Positions 25,001 to 33,479 of a stretch of DNA of 64,000 nucleotides are shown piece after piece. Every line of letters begins with the position of its first letter. Position 1 is the stretch's first letter. The notes below the pieces were generated by a model that had not been told where the DNA came from, made no database searches, and worked only from the letters and a program-made list of their open reading frames with translations. The stretch is from a virus: the IMG/VR virus record IMGVR_UViG_3300030329_006034, positions 1 to 64,000 of that record. One strand, written 5' to 3'. Both the position numbers and the translations under genes were made by a program.

Positions 25001-25318
25001 GTGAACCTAATTGTTATAGCTGATTTAACCACAAACGAAGGGCTATACTTTAGGTATTTAACAATGATGGCAGAATCTAATGTTGTTGTTGAAACTACAA
25101 AGCCATTAATTGATTATCATTACAAAAATCTTAAGAGGCAAGGGTTATATGACTATGTAGATGATATGGTTACACCAGAGTGTGATGTGCAGGGTATAAG
25201 AATTGATACAGAACTCAACTACCCCATGACTATACAAACAGATACTATTCGCGGAACCAACGTTTTACACCTTTTGGAACAAATTAGGCAGTTGAAAAAC
25301 ATATATACTAAAATATAA
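25001..25318 (+). CDS. Hypothetical protein
   Basis: A 105-residue protein from a GTG start (an ATG at 24998 runs straight into TGA). LIVIADLTTNEGLYFRYLT and VVVETTKPLIDYHYKNL suggest an alpha/beta fold with a first-strand Asp, distantly like HAD or receiver proteins. I cannot assign a family. It is followed after 8 bases by uvsX. Confidence 0.5.
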   Translation: MNLIVIADLTTNEGLYFRYLTMMAESNVVVETTKPLIDYHYKNLKRQGLYDYVDDMVTPECDVQGIRIDTELNYPMTIQTDTIRGTNVLHLLEQIRQLKNIYTKI

Positions 25319-25319
25319 T
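25314..25319 (+). promoter_or_regulatory. Early-type -10 box (TATAAT) of uvsX
   Basis: TATAAT spans the stop codon of the previous gene; the spacer CTTATAT is 7 nt to ATG. Confidence 0.55.
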
Positions 25320-25326
25320 CTTATAT

Positions 25327-26454
25327 ATGGATAAAGATATTACTAGCGCGTTAGATGCTATTGATAAAGTAAACCCTTTTGCAACTTACCTCGATAACAA
25401 CACACTTAGCCATGTTGGTGAGTGGATTGATACTGGTTCATATGTGCTTAACGCTATTATTTCCGGTTCTATTCATGGTGGTATTCCAAAAGGAAGAGTA
25501 ACAATGTTGGCTGGTGAATCAATGACCGGTAAGTCATTGTTTGTGCAGAAGATTTTAGCTAAAGCTCAAGATGAAGGACTTACTCCTGTTATTTTTGATA
25601 CAGAGAATGCTATTGACCCTGAAGGAGCTGAAAGACTTGGTTTAGATATTAGTAAAGTTAAATACGTTCCTTGTACTAGCATTGAACAAGCACGTAACTC
25701 TTTGTATAAGTTCCTCATGGCTGTAAGAGAAAAGGGTCTTGAGGGTAAGTTCATTGTAGCTATTGACTCATTAGCTAACCTTCAATCTGAATTGGAACTT
25801 TCACGTATGAGTAAAGATAGTACTTCGTCAGATATGGGTACAAAAGCACGTGCGATGAAAACATTAATGCAAACTTGTACTAATTTAGGGTCAGTAACTC
25901 AAACTACTATTCTTTGTACTAACCATGTTTATGATGACCCCACTGCTTTGTTTCCTTCTATCGAGAAGAACATGCCAGGTGGTAAGTCGTGCGTTTATCT
26001 CCCATCAGTAACAGTTCAGTTAGCGCGTAAACCAATGAAATCAGATGGTGGTAAGACTGTTGATGGAGAACTTGCTGTAGGTCAGAAAAAATATTCTGGA
26101 ATTATTATTCGAGCTCTAACTCGAAAGAATCGATTCATTAAACAATACCTTGAAGGGGAAATCTACTTGTCTTTCTCTTCTGGTCTTGATCGTTACTATG
26201 GTTTAGTTGATTTGGCCGTGGGTGTTGGTGCTGTTGTACAAACTGGTGCGACTTATCAGCTTGAAGATGGTACTAAGCTAGGTTATTATAAGAATTGGAG
26301 AAAGGATGAAAAGCTTTGGGAAGAGACTATTCTTCCAAAACTTGAAGAACGAATTAAAGATGAGTGGTCATACAGCAATAAAGAAGAAGAGGCTCCGGAT
26401 GAAATTAATTCGTTAGATGATTTAATTAATGAAAAAGTTAGTACTAACGCTTAG
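25327..26454 (+). CDS. uvsX: UvsX RecA-like recombinase
   Basis: The 375-residue recombinase forms filaments on single-stranded DNA for strand invasion. Walker A is AGESMTGKSLFVQ (GESMTGKS 63-70) and Walker B FIVAIDSLANL (D147). The DNA-binding loop region around 160-200 holds the expected SSDMGTKARAMK segment. Length is near T4 UvsX (391). Helper proteins UvsY and gp32 are encoded at 14419 and 34170. The 3' end overlaps queC by 26 bases, so the two are probably translated from one message. Confidence 0.95.
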   Translation: MDKDITSALDAIDKVNPFATYLDNNTLSHVGEWIDTGSYVLNAIISGSIHGGIPKGRVTMLAGESMTGKSLFVQKILAKAQDEGLTPVIFDTENAIDPEGAERLGLDISKVKYVPCTSIEQARNSLYKFLMAVREKGLEGKFIVAIDSLANLQSELELSRMSKDSTSSDMGTKARAMKTLMQTCTNLGSVTQTTILCTNHVYDDPTALFPSIEKNMPGGKSCVYLPSVTVQLARKPMKSDGGKTVDGELAVGQKKYSGIIIRALTRKNRFIKQYLEGEIYLSFSSGLDRYYGLVDLAVGVGAVVQTGATYQLEDGTKLGYYKNWRKDEKLWEETILPKLEERIKDEWSYSNKEEEAPDEINSLDDLINEKVSTNA

Positions 26455-27184
26455 TGGTGGCATGGACTCATCTGTGCTATTGTATATGGCACAAGATCAA
26501 GGCTATGAAGAAATACATACAGTAACCTTTGACTATGGACAGAGGCATAAACGAGAACTAGCGTGTGTTAAAAAACAAATTGATAATTTTAACAAGCTGT
26601 TTAGTGGTTGGTTTAATTTAACTGTAACTAATAAAATCTTAGATGTTAAATACATTAAGGATATTGCTCCGACGTCGTCTCTAACTAATACAGATATCGA
26701 TAATCCTAATATTAGCGAAATGGCCGGTGATGCACAACCCGTATCATATGTACCGTTTCGAAACTTAATGTTTTTATCTATTTGTTCTTCGTATGCTGAG
26801 AGTGTTGGTGCTGATACTGTTTGGTATGGCGCCGCACAAGTAGATTCTTTAGCTGGCTATTGGGACGGCAGTGAAGAGTTTGTAGATGTAGTTAATAACG
26901 TTACTGATCTTAATAGAGAGAATAGAATCTTTATTGAAGCTCCGTTACTTGAAATGTCTAAAGCTGAAATTATTAAAGAGGGTGCTAGGCTAGGGGTCCA
27001 GTTTAAAGATACTTGGACTTGTTATTCAGATAGAAAAGATAAACTAGCAGATGCTACTACACCGTCGAGTAGTATGAGAGTCAAGGGGTTTGTAGATGCT
27101 GGTTTAAAAGACCCTATCACTTATATCCAACAAGACAAGTTGGATAAGCTATACGAAGAAAATAATTGCAAAGAGTGCGCTTAA
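26429..27184 (+). CDS. queC: 7-cyano-7-deazaguanine synthase (QueC)
   Basis: QueC converts 7-carboxy-7-deazaguanine to preQ0 with ATP and ammonia. The 251-residue protein has the PP-loop LSGGMDSSVLL (SGGMDSS 9-15), TFDYGQRHKREL, VSYVPFRNLMFLSI, and the TWTCY strand. The zinc site that follows in other QueC proteins (CGxCxxC) is replaced by DATTPSSSMRVKGF, leaving only the first Cys. A CKEC pair occurs at the extreme C-terminus (NNCKECA) and could be a substitute. It overlaps uvsX and is the last gene before the convergent 652-residue gene. Confidence 0.85.
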   Translation: MKKLVLTLSGGMDSSVLLYMAQDQGYEEIHTVTFDYGQRHKRELACVKKQIDNFNKLFSGWFNLTVTNKILDVKYIKDIAPTSSLTNTDIDNPNISEMAGDAQPVSYVPFRNLMFLSICSSYAESVGADTVWYGAAQVDSLAGYWDGSEEFVDVVNNVTDLNRENRIFIEAPLLEMSKAEIIKEGARLGVQFKDTWTCYSDRKDKLADATTPSSSMRVKGFVDAGLKDPITYIQQDKLDKLYEENNCKECA

Positions 27185-29139
27185 AGACCGTAACGTCTAA
27201 GCTCTTGTAACTGCCAGTGTGTCTTAGGCTTGTATTTTTCCTTAAAGGATTGAGGTTTAACCTCTGTCTTCTTATTACGTTTGTCTAAAGCAGCTTGCTC
27301 AGTGAGATAACCTGCAGTACTTGTCTTATAAGAGTCGAGCATTGGGCTATAACTAAACTCTTCTTCATTCTCAAAACCAGTTTCAAATGGACCTTCTGTT
27401 TTATCTTCCATATATTCTGTATATATGTCAAGTAAATTATTCCAATGTGAAGGATCTATTTTATTACTAATCATTGATTCTTTAAAAGTCATACCATTAT
27501 AAATATCTTGTTCTATTTTATCAACATATTTATAAAATACATCAGTAATACGTTCTTCCTCATCTATTTCCCACTCTGGAACATACGGAGGATTATCTAC
27601 ATCACTAAAAATACCTTCTTCTCCAGTTATTTCAAATTCATCTAAACCGGCATGCCGAGCTCTTTGTTTTAAATAACCTATAACTTGCGCTTTTACATCA
27701 TCATCTAATACTTTAGCAGCAACAATTTCATCTACAATATCTTTAAGATCGTGTAAGGATGCATCTGTTCCATCCGGGTTATTCATGTCAATAAGATAAT
27801 CCTCAAAATCTGTAATAGCTTGATTCAGTCCCGGGTGTAAATTATTAAAGTCTAAGTCCCACTTCTCGCCCCAGCGATCTCCGGAGATATCGTCTATCTC
27901 TTCCCGGGCTTGCTCATGTTCGTAGCCTTCAAGTTCTTCTGGTGTTCGTTTGATATAATCGTGCAAATCATCTTCTTCTTCTTCTGCTTTTCTTTCCCTT
28001 CCCATTTTCTTAAATGTTCTAGCTAAAGCTTTTCGTCTTGGCGTGCAAGTTTTCTTAGACATAGGCGTACAATATCCCTCATGATCCGGATCAACTGCTT
28101 TTTGAATCCAGTCCTCATTGTCTTCAGGTGTAGTTAGACCACCACCCTCTTCGCCCTGCGCGTAAGAACTAGGAGCACCACCCGGGTTATTAGCCATTGA
28201 TGGTCCTTCATATTCTTCGTCATCTATTTGCTCGTAATCTTCTTCAGCTCCAGGAAGATCTTTAAAACGTAAATAAGTCTCAGCTTGATCTATTACTTTT
28301 TGCGGAAGATGTAAAATAACTATGTTGTCAGTAACTCTACTAATATCGCCTTGCAACTCACTCTCAATTTTTTGCTCCAGTCCCTTTAAAGCTAGATTTT
28401 TTGCTGCTATAGCGAGCGGCATATCCGGGTCAATACTAAATTGAACACCATCGTTAGTAATCTCAACACCGTCTTCATTAGCATATCGCGAAACCATTTT
28501 ACTAACATCTTCAGCTCGATCCATGTCTTGAATTTTAATTTCAATAAATGTTGTCGGGTCGGCAGATACTATTTTGTCTATTTCTTTTTTAAAGTCACCG
28601 CTAATTGTATCAGCAGCATTTTCTATATCATCAACTGCATCCCCAACCGCGTCATCTAAATCCTCAGGGTCTACATCTTTTATAAATTCTCTATTTTTTG
28701 GTGTAAAGTTTTTTATAATATACTGTACTAATCTTGGTCGGTTTTCCGGATTGTTGACATACTCTGCTACTTCAACGCTTTTAGGATTTTCATCATTAAA
28801 GAGTTCCTCAAACACTTCAGGTGCTAGCTGAAGCAACACTTTTGGAAGATTCGTAGTAGATGTCGATGCTCTGGCCAATGCGTTGGCTACTTCACCACTA
28901 ATCATATCTAAATGTGCTTCACCTAATGCAGTTATATATAGCAGATTTGCTAACCTAGATAGCCCACCCGGAGGTGCCATCTTACCTGTCTTTGGATCTT
29001 CAGCTTTATATTTCGCAAACTCAGGTCGGAGTTTAGCAGACCCTACCATTGTTTTCCAGTCTTTTTCTTGTAAAATCTCTATCCGGTTGAATAAATCATT
29101 AAAGCCGCAAAAATTGTCGGTATAATCGAAGGAACTCAT
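27181..29139 (-). CDS. Large acidic late protein with a Cys/Arg-rich CTP motif
   Basis: A 652-residue, strongly acidic protein. The first half is helical, with a DDAVGDAVDDIENAAD stretch. In the middle GYCTPMSKKTCTPRRKALAR, followed by FKKMGRERK, matches a short motif found in many cyanophage proteins of unknown role. The second half is again acidic (DDLHDYIKRTPEELEGYEHE). No catalytic motif is visible. Late-type TATAAATA lies 6 nt before the ATG, so a virion or scaffold-like role is likely. It is convergent with queC, overlapping by 4 bases. Confidence 0.6.
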   Translation of the reverse strand: MSSFDYTDNFCGFNDLFNRIEILQEKDWKTMVGSAKLRPEFAKYKAEDPKTGKMAPPGGLSRLANLLYITALGEAHLDMISGEVANALARASTSTTNLPKVLLQLAPEVFEELFNDENPKSVEVAEYVNNPENRPRLVQYIIKNFTPKNREFIKDVDPEDLDDAVGDAVDDIENAADTISGDFKKEIDKIVSADPTTFIEIKIQDMDRAEDVSKMVSRYANEDGVEITNDGVQFSIDPDMPLAIAAKNLALKGLEQKIESELQGDISRVTDNIVILHLPQKVIDQAETYLRFKDLPGAEEDYEQIDDEEYEGPSMANNPGGAPSSYAQGEEGGGLTTPEDNEDWIQKAVDPDHEGYCTPMSKKTCTPRRKALARTFKKMGRERKAEEEEDDLHDYIKRTPEELEGYEHEQAREEIDDISGDRWGEKWDLDFNNLHPGLNQAITDFEDYLIDMNNPDGTDASLHDLKDIVDEIVAAKVLDDDVKAQVIGYLKQRARHAGLDEFEITGEEGIFSDVDNPPYVPEWEIDEEERITDVFYKYVDKIEQDIYNGMTFKESMISNKIDPSHWNNLLDIYTEYMEDKTEGPFETGFENEEEFSYSPMLDSYKTSTAGYLTEQAALDKRNKKTEVKPQSFKEKYKPKTHWQLQELRRYGL

Positions 29140-29145
29140 ATAATA

Positions 29146-29151
29146 TATTTA
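29146..29151 (-). promoter_or_regulatory. Late-type box (TATAAATA) of the 652-residue gene
   Basis: TATAAATA with spacer TATTAT (6 nt). It sits in a 17-base gap between two divergent ATGs; TATAAT on the plus strand (29139-29144) overlaps the same gap. Confidence 0.55.
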
Positions 29152-29156
29152 TACCT

Positions 29157-29609
29157 ATGAAGCTAAATTATAAGGATTTTAACAAATTGACAGAGAAAGA
29201 GCTGTGTAAACTGCCTGGTGTAGGGAGGACAACAGCTAAACGTGTTTTAGGGTTTAGGCCTTTTAGAAATAATGAAGATCTATTTAAAGTAAAAGGACTA
29301 GGTAAAAAGACGCTTAAAAATTTAGGAATCGAAAAACCAAAAAAGAAAAAGAAAAAGTGGTTTACTATTGATGGTGTTGATTACCCAGATTATAGCTTAG
29401 CTAAAGACAGTAAGTTTGGTAATATTGATTTGTTTTGGAGGATTCCAGAAGAGCGTAGAAAGTCTGTAGCTGAACCTAGCCCGCATATACTAAGAATGCG
29501 AAAAATCTGTGAACGTATTAGAGAAGAAGGACCGGATGGTCCCTCGAGTCGGTATGTTGATAACTCATATATGTGGGAACCCGGCTTTAAGTTTGATTGG
29601 GAAGATTGA
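29157..29609 (+). CDS. Helix-hairpin-helix DNA-binding protein
   Basis: The 150-residue protein opens with two helix-hairpin-helix repeats: LCKLPGVGRTTAKRVLGF (about 17-34) and LFKVKGLGKKTLKNLG (42-57), as in ComEA-type domains that bind DNA without sequence preference. A Lys run (KPKKKKKKW) follows, then an acidic/aromatic C-terminal part with MWEPGFKFDWED. The role may be structure-specific DNA binding during replication. I do not recognise the C-terminal domain. Confidence 0.65.
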   Translation: MKLNYKDFNKLTEKELCKLPGVGRTTAKRVLGFRPFRNNEDLFKVKGLGKKTLKNLGIEKPKKKKKKWFTIDGVDYPDYSLAKDSKFGNIDLFWRIPEERRKSVAEPSPHILRMRKICERIREEGPDGPSSRYVDNSYMWEPGFKFDWED

Positions 29610-29638
29610 ATAATAGCTATCATATACTAATATAATAT

Positions 29639-30316
29639 ATGTGCGCTATTTTTGGATCTTTTGATACTTCTATGTTTGAAGTATTGTACGAAGCAAACAA
29701 ACAGAGGGGTAATTTTGCTAGTAGCATTGTAAGTCTATCAGATGACGATCAATTTATACGTAAAAAGAAAGGTGATATAAACTTCGACAAATATACATAC
29801 GAACCAGATGCTAGCTATTTCTTAGGACATGTTCAAGCTCCAACTTCAGCCAAAAGAACATGGGAGTATGATACTTCACATCCTTTTGAATCTCTTTCAT
29901 GGATGGTTTCCCATAACGGTGTTTTAACTAACCATAAAAAACTTAAAAAAGAATACTGCAGTTTTATACAAAATAATGTAGACACGGCAGTAATTGTTAA
30001 TATACTAGAACACTTTACACAAAAAGAACACAGCAAGGGGCTTGTGGCGGTGAATCCTGTTCCTATTATTAAAAAGACGTTGCAATTATTATCCGGGACC
30101 TATGCTTTAAGTATTGTGTTTTGCGATACAAATGAAGTTTTCCTTGCAAGATCCGGATCTATTCTCCACTGTAATACAAAAGGTGACTATTCAACCATGC
30201 TAGGTACAGGGTTTAAAGAAATTCCAGAAGGTGTTATAGTAAAATTGAATAACAAAACACGTAGATGGAACAAGGTAGGTAAATTTAAACACGATTCACC
30301 GTTCTCGTTTATATAA
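29639..30316 (+). CDS. Class II glutamine amidotransferase (Ntn hydrolase)
   Basis: A 225-residue stand-alone glutaminase domain. MCAIFGSFD puts the nucleophile Cys at position 2, as in GlmS, PurF and AsnB. FLGHVQAPTS (62-71) and SHNGVLTNHKKL (91-102) carry the glutamine-binding Arg/Asn/Gly elements, though the usual RG in the first block reads GH. No synthase domain follows. It could supply ammonia to another phage enzyme, for example the QueC pathway, where Gat-QueC fusions exist. TATAAT lies only 2 nt before the ATG, with TATACT 10 nt before it. Confidence 0.75.
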   Translation: MCAIFGSFDTSMFEVLYEANKQRGNFASSIVSLSDDDQFIRKKKGDINFDKYTYEPDASYFLGHVQAPTSAKRTWEYDTSHPFESLSWMVSHNGVLTNHKKLKKEYCSFIQNNVDTAVIVNILEHFTQKEHSKGLVAVNPVPIIKKTLQLLSGTYALSIVFCDTNEVFLARSGSILHCNTKGDYSTMLGTGFKEIPEGVIVKLNNKTRRWNKVGKFKHDSPFSFI

Positions 30317-30966
30317 TGGATACAATGATATTCTCAGCAACAGCAGGTAAAGAAAAAGATACCTTATTATGGAAAACAACAGAAAAAGATACTGTCGTTT
30401 TTAAAGAAAATAATAAAGACTCCTTGCAAAAGGTGTACAATAAAGCTATTGATTTTGCAATTCAAGAAAATGTACAAAAGTTGGTATTAGTACATGATGA
30501 TGTTATTTTGGAAAACTACTCTGATAGTAAATTAGATAGTCTATTCGAAAGGTTTGATGTTATAGGGTGCGCCGGAACTACAGAGGTTAAACTAAAGCCA
30601 CCAGCGTTATGGCATCTAATGGGTGGTGGTTTTGGATCCGGTAATTTATATGGTGCAGTTGCTCACGGTGATAAAAATAATAAACATATGACAGCTTTTG
30701 GTAAATATCCAAAGCGAGTTGTGTTACTAGATGGCGTCTTTTTAGCAATCCACCGTCGTGTGTTTGAAAAGGTTCGTTTTGATGAAAATTGTCCATCTAA
30801 ATGGCATTTTTATGATTTAGATTATTCTATGCAATGCCATAAAGAGGGATTTAAATTAGGCGTAGGTGATATTTTAATAACACATAACTCTCCTGGTCTT
30901 ACTTCCTTTACTAAGGAATTTAACGAAGGCCAGCAGTGGTTTTTAGACAAGTGGAAAACGAAATAA
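30316..30966 (+). CDS. Glycosyltransferase (Glyco_tranf_2_5/StrF-like)
   Basis: A 216-residue GT-A-like protein. LVLVHDDVILENY (HDD 60-62) gives the metal motif; VVLLDGVFLAIHRRVFEK and WHFYDLDYSMQCHKEGFKLG match the acceptor and last-strand blocks of the StrF-like family. It starts on the stop codon of the amidotransferase gene (TAATG), so the two are coupled. A hexosamine-linked pathway joining them is possible but unproven. Confidence 0.65.
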   Translation: MDTMIFSATAGKEKDTLLWKTTEKDTVVFKENNKDSLQKVYNKAIDFAIQENVQKLVLVHDDVILENYSDSKLDSLFERFDVIGCAGTTEVKLKPPALWHLMGGGFGSGNLYGAVAHGDKNNKHMTAFGKYPKRVVLLDGVFLAIHRRVFEKVRFDENCPSKWHFYDLDYSMQCHKEGFKLGVGDILITHNSPGLTSFTKEFNEGQQWFLDKWKTK

Positions 30967-30985
30967 CCTATAATACTATTATATT

Positions 30986-32293
30986 GTGAGTAAACTGGAC
31001 TTAGATTATTTTGAAAATGTCCTTATGTATAAGTCTCTTACTGATGGGACTTATCTTGCTTCTATTGCTGACTTCGTTCAACCAGATTACTTTAAGAACA
31101 AAGCAATTGCGAGTATTTTTAGTATTATTAAAGACTTTTCCGAAAATCGAAACAAGCTTCCTACTGTTACCGAAATTAAATCATATTTAGTATCTGATGA
31201 ACAAAAGAGTTCGTTTAAAGAACTAGTACAATCGTTTAATGATATCGATAAGAACTTAGATCGTGATGAATTATATGATAATACGGAACAGTTCCTAAAA
31301 GAAAAAGCTGTCTATCATACAATGCTTAACGTAGCAGAAGATGTATCTAGTGGTAAGGTAGATACATCTGATGTTTTAGATAAATTTGAAAAATCATGTA
31401 ACATTAGTCTTGTAACCGACTTGGGATTAGACCTATACTCTAATATCGATACTTTAATAGATGATATTAACTCCGTTGAACGACATATTCCAAGTAAGTG
31501 GGAATGGTTAGATAATAACCTCGGGGGTGGATTTTTAGAAGCTGGGAAATCGTTGTATGTTTTTGCTGGTGAAACAAATATCGGTAAATCTATCTTTTTA
31601 GGCAACATTGCACACAACATTGCACAAGAAGGTAAGAATGTGTTGCTTGTAACGCTAGAGATGTCAGAGCTTCTTTACGCTAGACGTATTTGTACTAATG
31701 TAACAAAGGTACCTATGAAGGAGTTAGTTGGTAATACTCCAGCTATTAAACAAGCCATAAGCGAAGAAAAAGGTAAAATTTTTATTAAGGAGTTTCCACC
31801 ATCAACCATTACTCCAAATCAGTTAAAAGGCTTTATTAAGAAGTTTCAAGAACAGGGTATTGAGCTAGATGCAATTGTACTTGACTATCTTAACCTTATG
31901 CACTCTACAATGGGTAATAACTCATATGAGCGAATTAAGCACGTCACCGAACAAGTGCGTGCTATGAGTTATTTGTTTAATTGTCCTATTATCTCTGCAA
32001 CGCAGTTAAATCGAGCAGGATTTGATACTGATAATCCTGATCTAGCTACTATTTCTGAATCTATTGGTCTTGCAGCAACTGCAGACGTAATATGCTCTAT
32101 CTTTCAAAATGAAGAAGATAGAGAATTAGGAATTATTAGGTTGGGGATGATGAAAAATCGCTATGGTCCAAGAGGTACATCACAAGCTATGCGTATTAAC
32201 TATTCAACTCTTTCTATTGAGGAAGCTGATGACGTAGAATTTGAGGACGAAAGCATGGAAACTCTTAATGCGTTAGCGGGACTTGCATCGTAA
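30986..32293 (+). CDS. 41: Replicative DNA helicase gp41 (DnaB family)
   Basis: A 435-residue hexameric helicase with GTG start. The N-terminal 150 residues are helical, as in DnaB. The RecA-like motor has FAGETNIGKSIFLGN (GETNIGKS 195-202), LLVTLEMSELLYARR (motif 1a), IVLDYLNLM (D300, Walker B) and ISATQLNRAG (sensor). It unwinds the fork with primase gp61 at 37922. TATAAT lies 11 nt before the start. Length is near T4 gp41 (475). Confidence 0.93.
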   Translation: MSKLDLDYFENVLMYKSLTDGTYLASIADFVQPDYFKNKAIASIFSIIKDFSENRNKLPTVTEIKSYLVSDEQKSSFKELVQSFNDIDKNLDRDELYDNTEQFLKEKAVYHTMLNVAEDVSSGKVDTSDVLDKFEKSCNISLVTDLGLDLYSNIDTLIDDINSVERHIPSKWEWLDNNLGGGFLEAGKSLYVFAGETNIGKSIFLGNIAHNIAQEGKNVLLVTLEMSELLYARRICTNVTKVPMKELVGNTPAIKQAISEEKGKIFIKEFPPSTITPNQLKGFIKKFQEQGIELDAIVLDYLNLMHSTMGNNSYERIKHVTEQVRAMSYLFNCPIISATQLNRAGFDTDNPDLATISESIGLAATADVICSIFQNEEDRELGIIRLGMMKNRYGPRGTSQAMRINYSTLSIEEADDVEFEDESMETLNALAGLAS

Positions 32294-32304
32294 GGAACTC
32301 TTTG

Positions 32305-32310
32305 TAAATA
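32305..32310 (+). promoter_or_regulatory. Late-type box (TAAATA) of the DHH gene
   Basis: GTAAATA with a 6-nt spacer (GTAATA) before a GTG start. Confidence 0.4.
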
Positions 32311-32316
32311 GTAATA

Positions 32317-33189
32317 GTGAATATCCAAGTATGGACAGATACTGACTTACACGGAGCTGGGTCTGCTCTCGTTTTAAAGTGGTTATATAAAGATGCTAAA
32401 ACATTTAGTGTCAATGACGTCTCTGAGTATACTTTTACTGGTAGATTCAAAGGCGCAGAGCAAACATTAGATCATTATGATAGGGTCTATATTGTTGAGT
32501 TAAATTTAACTCCGGAACAAATTAAGTTAGCTGATCGTCATAATGTTGTTGTTATTGACACGCATAAAAATCACATTAACAATAAATCACTTTATAAAAA
32601 AGCAAAAGTTATTTTAGAAGACAGCCCATCAACACCTGATTTAATTTATAATAAGTTTGGTGACCATTTGCTCCATCTAACTGATAAACAGTTATTAATG
32701 ATTGAGTATATTAGTACATATGATTGGTATAATACAAGGTATAAAGAATCTCTTAAATTAAATGCAATATATTATAATTTAAATTCTCCAAAAACAGAAA
32801 ACTTTATTTCAGCATTTTGTGACGGGTTTAGAGATTTTACAGTTCATGAAAAAAATGCTATTAAGCTCTACTTTAAAAAATTTAAGGACCAAATCGAAAA
32901 CAACGGCGTTTTTAAAGGCAAAATTAAAGAATACAATATTGTCGCGACATTTGGAAATTATGCAGTCGGTGAGCTAGCTCATTTTTTAATTAAAAAATAC
33001 AACGCGGATATAGGTATAGTAGTTAACTCACAAGCTAAAGCAGTCTCGTTTAGAAGATCAAAATTAAGCGATGTGGATGTTAGTATCCTAGCTAAGAACT
33101 TGTGTCAAGGCGGTGGTCATGCTTCAGCAGCTGGAGGTAAGTTAACAGAACAGTTTGCAACTTTAACCAAAAAATTTACCCCATGTTAA
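32317..33189 (+). CDS. DHH/DHHA1 phosphoesterase, divergent active site
   Basis: The 290-residue protein has the two-domain build of NrnA/RecJ-type enzymes. Domain 1: WTDTDLHGAGSALV (D8, D10), IVELNLT (E61 where Asp is usual) and VVVIDTHKNH (81-86, DTH in place of DHH). Domain 2: GGGHASAAGG (265-274), the DHHA1 substrate motif, complete. Enzymes of this kind cleave short oligonucleotides or cyclic dinucleotides. The changed metal ligands make the activity uncertain. It lies between helicase gp41 and the gp33/59/32 group, so a nucleic acid role is likely. Confidence 0.72.
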   Translation: MNIQVWTDTDLHGAGSALVLKWLYKDAKTFSVNDVSEYTFTGRFKGAEQTLDHYDRVYIVELNLTPEQIKLADRHNVVVIDTHKNHINNKSLYKKAKVILEDSPSTPDLIYNKFGDHLLHLTDKQLLMIEYISTYDWYNTRYKESLKLNAIYYNLNSPKTENFISAFCDGFRDFTVHEKNAIKLYFKKFKDQIENNGVFKGKIKEYNIVATFGNYAVGELAHFLIKKYNADIGIVVNSQAKAVSFRRSKLSDVDVSILAKNLCQGGGHASAAGGKLTEQFATLTKKFTPC

Positions 33190-33479
33190 TTACTAATGCC
33201 CCGAAATCACCGTCCTCAACTTTGATCAAAGATGAAACTGATCACCTGTTAATGTGTTTTTGTACATTTTGTTCCTTATTAAAGGGTAAAAAGTTATCGT
33301 TGCAGAACGTGTTTATACTAGTATTACAAGAAGAAAGACTCCGAAATATTCTTAAAGACCTTTTAACCATTGAAACTAACTTTGATGTAGTTAAACTATT
33401 TATAGACTTTGAACCTTCGATTACAAAATCGAAATATATTACAAAGTTCCTTAATGCTAATTCAAACATCAAGTTATGA
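33183..33479 (+). CDS. Small protein in the gp33 position
   Basis: A 98-residue helical protein starting 7 bases inside the end of the DHH gene. Its place, directly before a 228-residue helical protein and gp32, is that of T4 gene 33 (112 residues), the co-activator of late transcription. With a gp55-like sigma in the genome such a factor is expected. Sequence likeness to gp33 is not evident to me, so the call is by gene order only. Confidence 0.4.
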   Translation: MLITNAPKSPSSTLIKDETDHLLMCFCTFCSLLKGKKLSLQNVFILVLQEERLRNILKDLLTIETNFDVVKLFIDFEPSITKSKYITKFLNANSNIKL

